The position numbers were made by a program, and so were the translations under genes. The notes below the pieces were generated by a model that saw nothing but the letters and a program-made list of their open reading frames with translations, made no database searches and was not told the DNA's origin. A stretch of DNA of 16,208 bases from Spirochaetaceae bacterium (GTDB lineage Bacteria > Spirochaetota > Spirochaetia > SZUA-6 > Bin103), in assembly GCA_028818385.1 (NCBI GenBank), contig JAPPNY010000210.1, positions 159,033 to 175,240 of the forward strand, given 5' to 3'. How positions within the stretch are numbered: the stretch's first letter is position 1; every line of letters begins with the position of its first letter. Shown here piece by piece: positions 1-6,504 of this stretch.

Positions 1-80
1 TTTTTCACCCCCCGCCGCTGTTGTCCCCCCGCTTTTTTTTTTTTTTGGGGGGGGGGCCCCCCCCCCCCCCCCGCCGATAG
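1..80. other. Homopolymer contig-end sequence, probable artefact
   Basis: Bases 33-46 are fourteen T, 47-56 are ten G and 57-72 are sixteen C, preceded by further C and T runs. No coding potential or known element is visible. Blocks of three different homopolymers back to back at the edge of a contig are typical of assembly or sequencing error rather than biology. The downstream partners expected for the adjacent solute-binding protein gene (permeases) would lie beyond this edge. Confidence 0.7.
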
Positions 81-96
81 ACGACTCAGCAGAGGG

Positions 97-2082
97 TTAC
101 TTTATTTCGAACCACTGCCACATGCGCATCGCGATGTATTGATCCCAGCTCTGCCGCATGATGCCACCGGCCTTGAGCTCTGGCACGTAGAAGTACGGAA
201 CGTTGCCGAGCGTGTTGTCCACGACCACGGTCTCGGTCACGCCACCGCGGGCGAACGCCTGCCGCGGCGCGTTTTCCGCGCCCCAGGCGACGAACTGGTC
301 CATCGCCGTATCCAGATCCAGGTCGCCCGCGAAATAGGCGTCACGGATCTTCATGCCCTCGACCTGCCAGTCGAACAGCTCCGTGGACTGGGTGCGCGGC
401 AGCATCGGGTTGGGGTCGCCGTCATTCTCGGGATACAGCCCGCCGCCGTTGCGCAGCGTGGACTCGAAGCCCGACTGGTTGCTCCATCCGCCCCACAGGA
501 ACGAGCTGTTGCCGCGCATGTCGTACTCGCCGGTCACGACGAGCGTCTCGTTCATTACCACTTCGTTCATGGGGTTGACCGCAACCTTGAAACCCATCTG
601 GTTGAATTGCTCGCCGGCTCCTTCGATCCAGCGGACGCGCATCCAGTCGTGGGACGGGGCGACGATCATCCAGCCGATGGGTTGGCCTGCCTTGGGCGAG
701 CCGGCCGGATACTCTCGGTAGCCGTCGCCGTCCGAGTCCGTCAGGCCCAGCTCGTCGAACACCGCCAGGGCGGCGTCACGGTCGAAGGTCTCCACGTGGC
801 TGTCGGCGTACTGCGGGTACGCGGCCAGCATGGCCGGCGAATGCAGTTCCTTGTGGGCGGGACAGACGATGCAGGTGTGCATGCCCATCGCGTCCGTGTC
901 CAGACCCGTGCTCAACGCCATGGTGAACTCGGGATTCTGAAACAGCGCCCGCAGGCTGTCGTCCGGAGTGTCCAGGTTAAGGCGCAGGCCCTGGTAGATG
1001 CCGACCTTGCTCAGCGGCAGCAGCGAGTAGTTGCCGCGCTCCTCGTTCTGGCGGATGACGCCCGCCTCCTGCGTGCTGGCCTTGGTGAAGTCGCCCCACA
1101 GCTCGTCGGACGCCAGTCCCAGCGCGATGTCGGAACCGTTGGTCTGGTACTTCATCACCACGGTGTCGAAGTACGGGAGCTGCTGTCCATCGGCGTCCAC
1201 CTTCCAGTAGTACGGGTTACGCTCGAAGATCAGCTTGTCGCCGACCACGCCGGTGGGCTGGAAGGCGCTGAGCACGGGCGGGCGGTCACGCGGAAAGCGG
1301 GCCGAGTTCCAGTCCTCCATGGTGGCTTCCGAGTTGTATTTGGGATGCAGCTTCTCCATCTGGTGCTTGGGCAGCCAGGGAATGGAGACCGACGGCCAGA
1401 TGGCCGGCGAGAAGAACATCGGCACGATCTCCGGGTAGGAGTTCTGCATCGTCACCTTGAAGGTGTACTTGTCGATCTTCTCGAACTCGGGAACGCCGCC
1501 GGCGCCGGCCAGGGGGCCGCCATCGGCGAAGTAGAGACCTTCGATGTTCGGGATCTGGGTGCTGGCGATCACGCCGCCGCGCACCACGTCGTCCCAGGTG
1601 AACATGATGTCGTCGACCGTGAACTCCACGCCGTCCGACCATTTCACGCCGGGGCGCAGGTGGAAGATGACTTCCTTGCCGTCCTCGGAGATCTCCCAGC
1701 TCTCGGCCAGGTTGGGCTCGATGCTGATGTCCGGGTGGATCCCGGAGGGATGGCCGATCGTCTCATCGACCTTCCATTGCACGAGCTGCTCCTGCCAGTG
1801 CAGGACGCTGCGCGCGTACTGACCGGTGACCCAGTAGTTGACCGGCAGGTCCAGATCGGACTCGTGCGGCAGGGTCATCACCGTTTCGGTGTAGGTGCCG
1901 ATCTCCGGCGCCTCGGCGTTGACGTACGGGTTGGGTGGGAGGCGCTCCTCTACGGGAGGGAGCTCTCCAGCCGCGACCTGCGCCGCGAGTACCGGCGACT
2001 CCGAGTACTGCTGGCTGACCGCGGCCCATGGCAGCGCAAGCGCCACCGCCGCGAGCACAGCGTACGTAACGATTCGCTTCAT
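97..2082 (-). CDS. ABC transporter substrate-binding protein, family 5 (peptide/nickel type)
   Basis: This is a periplasmic solute receptor of the DppA/OppA (SBP_bac_5) family, which delivers peptides or similar ligands to an inner-membrane ABC permease. I chose the ATG at 2082 because AAGGAG lies eight bases upstream and the product then begins MKRIVTYAVLAAVALALPWA, a clear signal peptide with probable cleavage after AVS. No lipobox cysteine follows. The family signature is visible near residues 135-165: NLAESWEISEDGKEVIFHLR followed by PGVKWSDGVEFTVDDI. The mature protein is about 640 residues, longer than classical DppA (about 510), as in the long subgroup found in many environmental bacteria. 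An in-frame extension to 2268 is open but has no signal-peptide logic. Permease genes would be expected downstream, past the contig edge. The ligand cannot be told from sequence. Confidence 0.92.
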   Translation of the reverse strand: MKRIVTYAVLAAVALALPWAAVSQQYSESPVLAAQVAAGELPPVEERLPPNPYVNAEAPEIGTYTETVMTLPHESDLDLPVNYWVTGQYARSVLHWQEQLVQWKVDETIGHPSGIHPDISIEPNLAESWEISEDGKEVIFHLRPGVKWSDGVEFTVDDIMFTWDDVVRGGVIASTQIPNIEGLYFADGGPLAGAGGVPEFEKIDKYTFKVTMQNSYPEIVPMFFSPAIWPSVSIPWLPKHQMEKLHPKYNSEATMEDWNSARFPRDRPPVLSAFQPTGVVGDKLIFERNPYYWKVDADGQQLPYFDTVVMKYQTNGSDIALGLASDELWGDFTKASTQEAGVIRQNEERGNYSLLPLSKVGIYQGLRLNLDTPDDSLRALFQNPEFTMALSTGLDTDAMGMHTCIVCPAHKELHSPAMLAAYPQYADSHVETFDRDAALAVFDELGLTDSDGDGYREYPAGSPKAGQPIGWMIVAPSHDWMRVRWIEGAGEQFNQMGFKVAVNPMNEVVMNETLVVTGEYDMRGNSSFLWGGWSNQSGFESTLRNGGGLYPENDGDPNPMLPRTQSTELFDWQVEGMKIRDAYFAGDLDLDTAMDQFVAWGAENAPRQAFARGGVTETVVVDNTLGNVPYFYVPELKAGGIMRQSWDQYIAMRMWQWFEIK

Positions 2083-2107
2083 TTCGTGCTCCTTGGGAGG
2101 GTTGATC

Positions 2108-2125
2108 GGCTGCTGCACAGCAGCC
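2108..2125. promoter_or_regulatory. Palindrome upstream of the peptide-type binding protein gene
   Basis: GGCTGCTG and CAGCAGCC form perfect 8-bp arms around a 2-bp centre, 26 bases upstream of the ATG at 2082 and just before its ribosome binding site. The very short loop argues for a protein-binding operator rather than an RNA hairpin. No convincing sigma70 promoter was found beside it, only a weak TTGCGC and TACCCT pair on the minus strand. Confidence 0.4.
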
Positions 2126-2282
2126 GGCCGGAAGGGTAGCAGATGGGAAGCTGCGCGCGCAACGGCTTGGATTCGTTGGGTGGGAACGCCGAAACCGGCA
2201 GCCATTGACTCCAGGGACGAAAGAGGCTTACCTGCCCACAAGTAGTCACCCAAGAGGCAGGTAGGCAAAAAGGTCAGGAGCT
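2126..2282. other. Intergenic stretch between binding protein gene and transposase remnant
   Basis: About 160 bases that separate the divergent binding protein gene from the transposase remnant. It must contain the binding protein promoter on the minus strand, but only weak boxes are visible. No terminal repeat of the insertion element could be defined here. Confidence 0.4.
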
Positions 2283-3165
2283 TTGTACCGAGAGTGGATC
2301 GTCAAGGAGTTGTCGAGGCGGCTGAACGCAGGCCAGATCGGCCTGCAGGACGCCGAGCAGAGAATCGTGGAGTTCGTCAACTGGGTCGGCGATCTCATGG
2401 TCCAAGAGGTGGTCGAAGGCGTCGCCGAGCCCACGCGGGCGAACCGCATCATCGTGGGCGGCGAGGTCGCGGTGTTCGAGCAGGTGCGCAACCTGCGGTT
2501 CATCAACCGGTTCGGCGAGTACGTGGCGCGACCGCGGCGGTGCTGCAAGTTCCTCGACCAGCCCGGCAGCTTCGCGCCGCTGGACGCGCAGTTGGGCATC
2601 GAGGAGTGCTTCGGGTTCTCACCGCTGATGACGACGCTGATCTGCCTTCGGGGAGCCGAGGAGGCGTTTGAGCGCTCAGCGACCAAGCCGGAGGCGTTGC
2701 TGGGGTATGCGGTGAGCTCCACGGCGGAGCAGCGCACCACCGAGAAGACCGGCGCATCCCCGACGATCCAGCAGAACTGATCGATGCCGCTCATCATGGG
2801 CAGCCATGTCCGTTGATGGTGGTCGAGGTGGACGGCACCACGAGCCCGCAAATATCACCACAGCGGGGAGTAACCGCCGCGAGGGCCTGCGCGCGCAGAC
2901 CTGCTTCAAGGAACGCAATCTGTTGGTGATCGAGAAGCGGGACGGCAACGAGATCACCGACCGTTGGACTGGAGCCCGCTACGGGCCACACAAGGACTTC
3001 GCGCCGTACGCGGCTCAGGCGGGGATGCGGATGGGCTTTATGGGCGCCGAGGCGGCCATCTGGGCGAGTGCTGCGACCCGGGCCGCCATAAGGCCCGTTC
3101 GGACGGGGACCAGCGCGCGGATCGCGAATCGGCGCTCGATGACGGCGTTGGGCGCCGTGAATGAA
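2283..3165 (+). pseudogene. Transposase remnant with at least two frameshifts
   Basis: Three frames join into one protein. Positions 2283-2764 encode a 160-residue N-terminal part including APLDAQLGIEECFGFSPLM and GYAVSSTAEQRTTEKTG, the arrangement seen before the catalytic domain in long transposases such as ISKra4/ISLre2-like (UPF0236-type) families. Frame two (about 2762-2880) reads DDPAELIDAAHHGQPCPLMV then VEVDGTTSPQI, where the VDGT aspartate resembles a first catalytic Asp. Frame three (about 2880-3165) continues with TCFKERNLLVIEKRDGNEIT and RYGPHKDFAPYAAQAGMRMG. The remaining catalytic C-terminal part is not recognisable. No terminal inverted repeats or target duplication were found. 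I am confident it is a dead insertion element, less so of its exact family. The open antisense frame 2246-2851 is a shadow. Confidence 0.72.
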
Positions 3166-3204
3166 TCGGAGATCTTGGTGTGCTCATACTGCTGCCTCCT
3201 ATCC

Positions 3205-3244
3205 CTGAGGAACGTTCCCTCTACGCGGAGGGAACGTTCCTCAG
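3205..3244. repeat. Perfect 17-bp inverted repeat (hairpin)
   Basis: CTGAGGAACGTTCCCTC (3205-3221) is followed by TACGCG and then its exact reverse complement (3228-3244). Each arm itself contains the 10-bp palindrome GGAACGTTCC, so the site is a palindrome of palindromes. It sits between the convergent transposase remnant and the small secreted protein gene. No T-tract follows on either strand, so a standard intrinsic terminator is doubtful. A bidirectional terminator, a protein-binding site or a leftover of the mobile element are all possible. Confidence 0.75.
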
Positions 3245-3285
3245 AGACTTACTGATAACTGTTCACCAAACAGGGGACATATACA

Positions 3286-3693
3286 CTACCATATGGTGCA
3301 GTTATTTCTACTCCAACTAGTGCAGGTAGGACTACTAGTGTTCCTCGACCACGAGCCACATCGTGTCGCGTAAGCCGTGCACCAACCAGCGTGCGGACTC
3401 CGCACAAGGTTGCACCAACGGCAATGCCTTGTGCATGTCCGATACACTCTGTAGAGGCAATGCCGACACTGCTTATACCTACCATAACCGCGCTTTTCTT
3501 TCACCTCGTCGACGTCACGCTCTGTCCAAGGAGCACCGTAAAGCTCCCAACTGCACTCGATCGGATCGGATATAACTGAGCCACCAGTTGAGCCACCAGT
3601 CTCCGGAACCTCGTTACCACCGCTCCCGAACGCTACCGAACCGACCGGTATCAGAAAAGATAGCGCTAACGTCACAGCCACGAATCGATTCAT
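3286..3693 (-). CDS. Small secreted hypothetical protein, cysteine-rich C-terminus
   Basis: I do not recognise a family. The start at 3693 is supported by AGGAG twelve bases upstream and by an evident signal peptide, MNRFVAVTLALSFLIPVGSV followed by AFGSGG. After it comes a Gly/Ser/Thr linker holding a duplicated TGGS unit, then a region with ECSWELYGAPW, then a tail of about 60 residues with many cysteines (QCRHC, HCRWC and others). The tail may be an artefact of a frameshift: from about 3485 the neighbouring minus frame encodes a more ordinary sequence (GIAVGATLCGVRTLVGARLT) that runs to 3249. The DNA is visibly AT-richer than its surroundings, which suggests foreign origin. The N-terminal half is convincing as coding; the C-terminal reading frame is uncertain. 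Confidence 0.5.
   Translation of the reverse strand: MNRFVAVTLALSFLIPVGSVAFGSGGNEVPETGGSTGGSVISDPIECSWELYGAPWTERDVDEVKEKRGYGRYKQCRHCLYRVYRTCTRHCRWCNLVRSPHAGWCTAYATRCGSWSRNTSSPTCTSWSRNNCTIW
3577..3600. repeat. 12-bp perfect tandem duplication
   Basis: TGAGCCACCAGT occurs twice back to back. On the minus strand it encodes a duplicated Thr-Gly-Gly-Ser unit in the linker after the signal peptide of the small secreted protein. It stays in frame, so it may be a slippage product tolerated in a flexible linker. Confidence 0.85.
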
Positions 3694-3734
3694 ATTTATG
3701 TCTCACTCCTGCGGGGTAATCCCCAAATCCAAGG

Positions 3735-3763
3735 ACGATAATCCGTCTTCGTTAGCGGACCAA
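3735..3763 (-). promoter_or_regulatory. Possible sigma70 promoter of the small secreted protein gene
   Basis: On the minus strand TTGGTC (3763-3758) and TATCGT (3740-3735) are separated by 17 bases. The predicted start of transcription falls about 35 bases before the ATG at 3693, leaving room for the AGGAG ribosome binding site. The boxes match the consensus only in part (3/6 and 4/6). Confidence 0.35.
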
Positions 3764-3864
3764 TCCGATCAATCACTCCATAGGGAACCCTCCGCTGGGG
3801 GCTCGGGCGGCAGTCTGTGCGTTATCGGGCGCCTCCATGACCCCAAACGGCACCATAGGCTCGG

Positions 3865-4248
3865 TCAGCAACCCACTGGCGTAGCGGCAGCAACGGGCCG
3901 CCTCATACGGGAGCCTCGTTGTTGGCCTAAGCGACGCTTGCTGCCAAGCGCCTCCACGCGCCGGCGATTGAGCTCGCTGCGCACCACGGCGCCGTAATCT
4001 GTTTGAGTGAATCGGGTCGGGCCGCTCACAGTCTGCGACCAAGTTCGGGGCCGCGCCGGAACCGGCGCGGTCAGATTCAGCAACTCAGCGCCGTCGCGGT
4101 CCTCGACGCAGACAACCACGTCGCGCAGTTCGGCCGACGGTTGGCGGCTACCCGGGGCCAGCCCGCATTGGTCAACGGCCCCTATCACGAGGAGCGGAAG
4201 CTCGGCCGTTGGGTCCGAATTCACGTCGGCCGGCCGCCGTGCGGTCAT
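3865..4248 (-). CDS. Hypothetical protein, translationally coupled to the DsbA-like gene
   Basis: A 127-residue protein with no family that I recognise. It is supported mainly by context: its ATG overlaps the TGA of the upstream DsbA-like gene as ATGA (4248-4245), a classic translational coupling junction, and both are on the minus strand. Codons in the first hundred positions favour G or C at the third base, like real genes here. The sequence includes LPLLVIGAVDQCGLAPGSR and ELRDVVVCVEDRDGAELLNL, which looks like a soluble alpha/beta fold. There is no signal peptide or membrane segment. The last 25 residues are Arg-rich and may lie past a natural end or frameshift. Coupling suggests a role linked to the thiol-disulfide protein, but this is inference. 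Confidence 0.5.
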   Translation of the reverse strand: MTARRPADVNSDPTAELPLLVIGAVDQCGLAPGSRQPSAELRDVVVCVEDRDGAELLNLTAPVPARPRTWSQTVSGPTRFTQTDYGAVVRSELNRRRVEALGSKRRLGQQRGSRMRRPVAAATPVGC

Positions 4249-5246
4249 CGGTTCGCGCGGCCTAACTCATCGTCGATGATAACGGCCAGCGTTGCGTACG
4301 GCACCGCGCCGCCGACGAACCGCCCGTTGACGAACATCGCCGGCGTTCCCGATACGCCGACCGCATCGCCGGCACGCACGTCGGCCAGCACCTCGTCGTA
4401 GCGACGGCCGGAATCCAGGCACTGGTTGAATGTTTCGCTATCCAACTCCAACCGAGCCGCCTTTTCCTTCAGGTCCGGGAGCGTCAGGGCGCCTTGCTCG
4501 GAGAACATAAGGTCGTGTAACGCCCAGAACCGGCCTTGCTCGCCGGCGCAGAGCGCCGCTTCGGCGGCCTTCCAGGCGTTCGGATGGATGCCGATCAACG
4601 GGTAGTGCCGGTAGACCACGCGCACCCTGCCGGCGTACTGGCGCTTGACTTGCTCCAGGATCGGCAGCAGCCGGGCGCAGTAGGGGCACTCGAAGTCCGA
4701 GAACTCGACGATCGTCACCGGCGCATCCGCCGGTCCGGAGGATGGGAACCCGTCGGCCGCCACTTCGTAGCGCAGCGGTTCCAGCAGGTACGCCACCGCG
4801 TAGCGGCGCTCCATCTGGCCGTAGGCCGATGCGCGGGCGGCGTCGACTGCTTGCTGTTGCAGGTACCCGCGAATCTGCGGGGCGATGTCGGCCAGCGGCT
4901 GTGTGAGGCCGCGTTGCCGATGGAACGCGCTGACGTCAGCCTCGGTGACCGGTTCCGCCGCACCGTCGATGCGCGCCTGGAGCGTCTGCTCCGTGATGCC
5001 GAGCCGGTCGGCTTCCAGCGTGAGCAACCGGGCGCGTACGAGTTCCCGCAGGGTCGTCTCCAGCGCCGCGTGGCGGTCGCGGTCGACGTCGATCTGGCAG
5101 CGGCGCAGGGCGGCTTCGTGGCCGTCGAGCGCCGGAGCGGCAGCGTCGTACAGATCGGCGAGACTCAGAGCTTCGGCGCCGCCGATGGTGGCTGCGGGAT
5201 CGGACCACGCAGCCCATGCCGACAGCAGCGCCGCAGACACCATCAC
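4245..5246 (-). CDS. DsbA-family thioredoxin-fold protein with SurA-like N-terminal region
   Basis: This is an envelope thiol-disulfide oxidoreductase of the DsbA/DsbG-like superfamily. Residues 175-325 form the thioredoxin fold: APVTIVEFSDFECPYCARLL carries the CPYC redox centre at 187-190, and SGTPAMFVNG holds the cis-proline at 302 opposite it. Residues 30-160 are helical and charged with LEADRLGITEQTLQARI, typical of the SurA/peptidyl-prolyl isomerase-type N-terminal helices fused to DsbA in several phyla. The N-terminus MMVSAALLSAWAAW is hydrophobic and probably part of an export signal, but lacks the usual basic residues. The frame stays open upstream (LKPARGTV), so translation may begin at GTG 5249 or an earlier non-ATG codon. 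A GAGG lies seven bases before 5246. It forms an operon with the coupled gene ending at 3865. Confidence 0.88.
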   Translation of the reverse strand: MMVSAALLSAWAAWSDPAATIGGAEALSLADLYDAAAPALDGHEAALRRCQIDVDRDRHAALETTLRELVRARLLTLEADRLGITEQTLQARIDGAAEPVTEADVSAFHRQRGLTQPLADIAPQIRGYLQQQAVDAARASAYGQMERRYAVAYLLEPLRYEVAADGFPSSGPADAPVTIVEFSDFECPYCARLLPILEQVKRQYAGRVRVVYRHYPLIGIHPNAWKAAEAALCAGEQGRFWALHDLMFSEQGALTLPDLKEKAARLELDSETFNQCLDSGRRYDEVLADVRAGDAVGVSGTPAMFVNGRFVGGAVPYATLAVIIDDELGRANR

Positions 5247-5356
5247 CGTGCCTCGGGCAGGCTTCAGATGGGCCTCTCCGGCGGCACGGGTCCCTGAGCG
5301 GCGATCGAACCGCGTGAGACCGGAGAGCAGCCGCGCCAGGTACGTCCCGGAGCGCC

Positions 5357-5387
5357 GCAGGTGCTGATAACTACAAGTGTCTTGCGC
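5357..5387. repeat. Recombination-site-like repeat, left of the integrase (site 1)
   Basis: The core at 5366-5381 is GATAA-CTACAA-GTGTC. Read on the minus strand it matches 14 of 16 bases of the core of site 2 (6607-6622). Its left flank, GCAGGTGCTGATAA at 5357-5370, matches 13 of 14 bases of 6598-6611 in direct orientation. The 11-bp left arm GGTGCTGATAA agrees at 9 of 11 positions with the XerC arm of Escherichia coli dif (GGTGCGCATAA, from memory), followed by a 6-bp centre as in Xer sites. The right arm resembles dif poorly. It lies between the DsbA-like gene and the integrase. Confidence 0.5.
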
Positions 5388-5424
5388 TATCTATTCTCTT
5401 GGCTGCGGGACGCGTGCGGATGCG

Positions 5425-5436
5425 GAGTCGCGACTC
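5425..5436. promoter_or_regulatory. Perfect 12-bp palindrome upstream of the integrase
   Basis: GAGTCGCGACTC is its own reverse complement. It lies 56 bases upstream of the integrase start, in the divergent gap shared with the DsbA-like gene, a natural place for a repressor or recombinase accessory site. Confidence 0.4.
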
Positions 5437-5460
5437 GTTCGGAGAACGTTGTGCGTTAAA

Positions 5461-5479
5461 GCACCAGCGCCGCTCGTGC
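5461..5479. promoter_or_regulatory. 19-bp imperfect palindrome just before the integrase start
   Basis: GCACCAGCG and CGCTCGTGC flank a single C and match as inverted arms at 8 of 9 positions. The repeat ends 12 bases before the ATG at 5492, where it could act as an operator or fold in the mRNA leader. No Shine-Dalgarno sequence lies between it and the ATG, so translation of the integrase may be weak or controlled. Confidence 0.4.
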
Positions 5480-5491
5480 GCTTGATGTAAC

Positions 5492-6472
5492 ATGGACACA
5501 GTCGGTTCAGAGACGTTCATTGCCGAGTCCCAGGGCACCGGCATCACAGCGGTCGATCGGGCACAGGTCGTCGCCGCGCTCGAATGCGCCACATCCCCCA
5601 ACACCCGCCGCGCCTATCGTTCCGCCTGGGAACGCTGGCAAGCGTGGGCGCTCAAGCGCAACGCGCGCGTCATGCCGGCCGATCCGTCGGTGGTCGCGGC
5701 CTACCTGACCGACAGAGCACGTCAGGGCTGCGCTCCGGCAACGGTGCGAGTGGACCGAGCCGCGATCTCCGCAGCCCATCGATCCACGGGAGCTGCCGAT
5801 CCCACCGCCTCCGCGGTGGTGCACGAGGTGATGCGCTCCATTGCCAAGGCAGGACGCGACCGCGGCCGTGGTCAGGTCCAGGGGCTCGACTGGGACGCGG
5901 CGGACCGCATCGCTGCGCTCGCAGAGAACGGCGGGCGCACCCTTATCGGGCTTCGCGACGGCGCGCTGATCCGAGTGGGCTCCGACGCGCTCCTGCGCGT
6001 GTCCGAACTGTCAGAGCTTGATGTCGCCGACCTGCATCTGGACGACGACGGCAGCGGAACGGTCACGGTCCGGCACTCGAAGACGGACCAGGACGGCCAG
6101 GGCCACGTGCGCTACCTCGGTGCGCCGACCATCGCGGCCATGCAGGGCTACCTGAGCGCCGCCCGTGTGGCCGACGGTCCACTGTTTCGCCGCCTCGACA
6201 GGGGCGGCACCGTCGGCGGCAGGCTTGGCGCGGGGTCGATCCGCCGCATCATCGCCCACCATGCGAAACGTGTCGGCATCGACGGTCGGGTGTCCGGGCA
6301 CTCGTTGCGGGTGGGCGCGGCGCAGTCCCTGGCGGCCGAGGGGGCGGGGCTGGTCGAGCTACAGGAGGCGGGTGACTGGAAATCGCCGAACATGCCGAGC
6401 CACTACGCGCGGAATCAGCTCGCAGCACGCGGGGCCGTGGCGCGGCTCAGATACGGGGTGGGAGACAAGTGA
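5492..6472 (+). CDS. Tyrosine recombinase / site-specific integrase
   Basis: This is a phage-integrase-family recombinase that cuts and rejoins DNA through a covalent phosphotyrosine. Residues 23-115 form the SAM-like core-binding domain (SPNTRRAYRSAWERWQAWAL) and 135-320 the catalytic domain. The catalytic set is complete: Arg169 (LLRVSELSEL), Lys197 (RHSKTDQDGQ), His270 and Arg273 (GHSLRVGAAQ), Trp296 in the usual second His/Trp position (GDWKSP) and nucleophile Tyr305 (SHYARN). At 326 residues it has no separate N-terminal arm-binding domain, so it is Xer-sized rather than lambda-like. No excisionase or cargo gene is adjacent. No clear ribosome binding site precedes the ATG. The gene is bracketed by related palindromic sites near 5366 and 6607. 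It appears intact. Whether it is a domesticated Xer relative, an integrative-element enzyme or an invertase is not decided by sequence alone. Confidence 0.93.
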   Translation: MDTVGSETFIAESQGTGITAVDRAQVVAALECATSPNTRRAYRSAWERWQAWALKRNARVMPADPSVVAAYLTDRARQGCAPATVRVDRAAISAAHRSTGAADPTASAVVHEVMRSIAKAGRDRGRGQVQGLDWDAADRIAALAENGGRTLIGLRDGALIRVGSDALLRVSELSELDVADLHLDDDGSGTVTVRHSKTDQDGQGHVRYLGAPTIAAMQGYLSAARVADGPLFRRLDRGGTVGGRLGAGSIRRIIAHHAKRVGIDGRVSGHSLRVGAAQSLAAEGAGLVELQEAGDWKSPNMPSHYARNQLAARGAVARLRYGVGDK

Positions 6473-6504
6473 GCGGCGTCGCGGAGAACTCTTCCGGAAT
6501 CGTG

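Noticed and set aside
139..2139. 666-codon plus-strand frame opposite the family 5 binding protein
   Set aside because: Same GC-skew shadow effect; the minus-strand protein has signal peptide, binding site and family motifs.
2246..2851. 201-codon minus-strand frame opposite the transposase remnant
   Set aside because: The plus strand reads as a transposase across three frames; the minus frame shows no motif and no binding site.
3251..3266. Third copy of the recombination-like site (CTGATAACT shared with site 1)
   Set aside because: Only nine bases match, and neither the centre nor the second arm is preserved; likely chance.
3773..4042. 89-codon minus frame overlapping the coupled hypothetical gene
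   Set aside because: No ribosome binding site and overlaps a frame with better context; its end could at most be a frameshifted tail.
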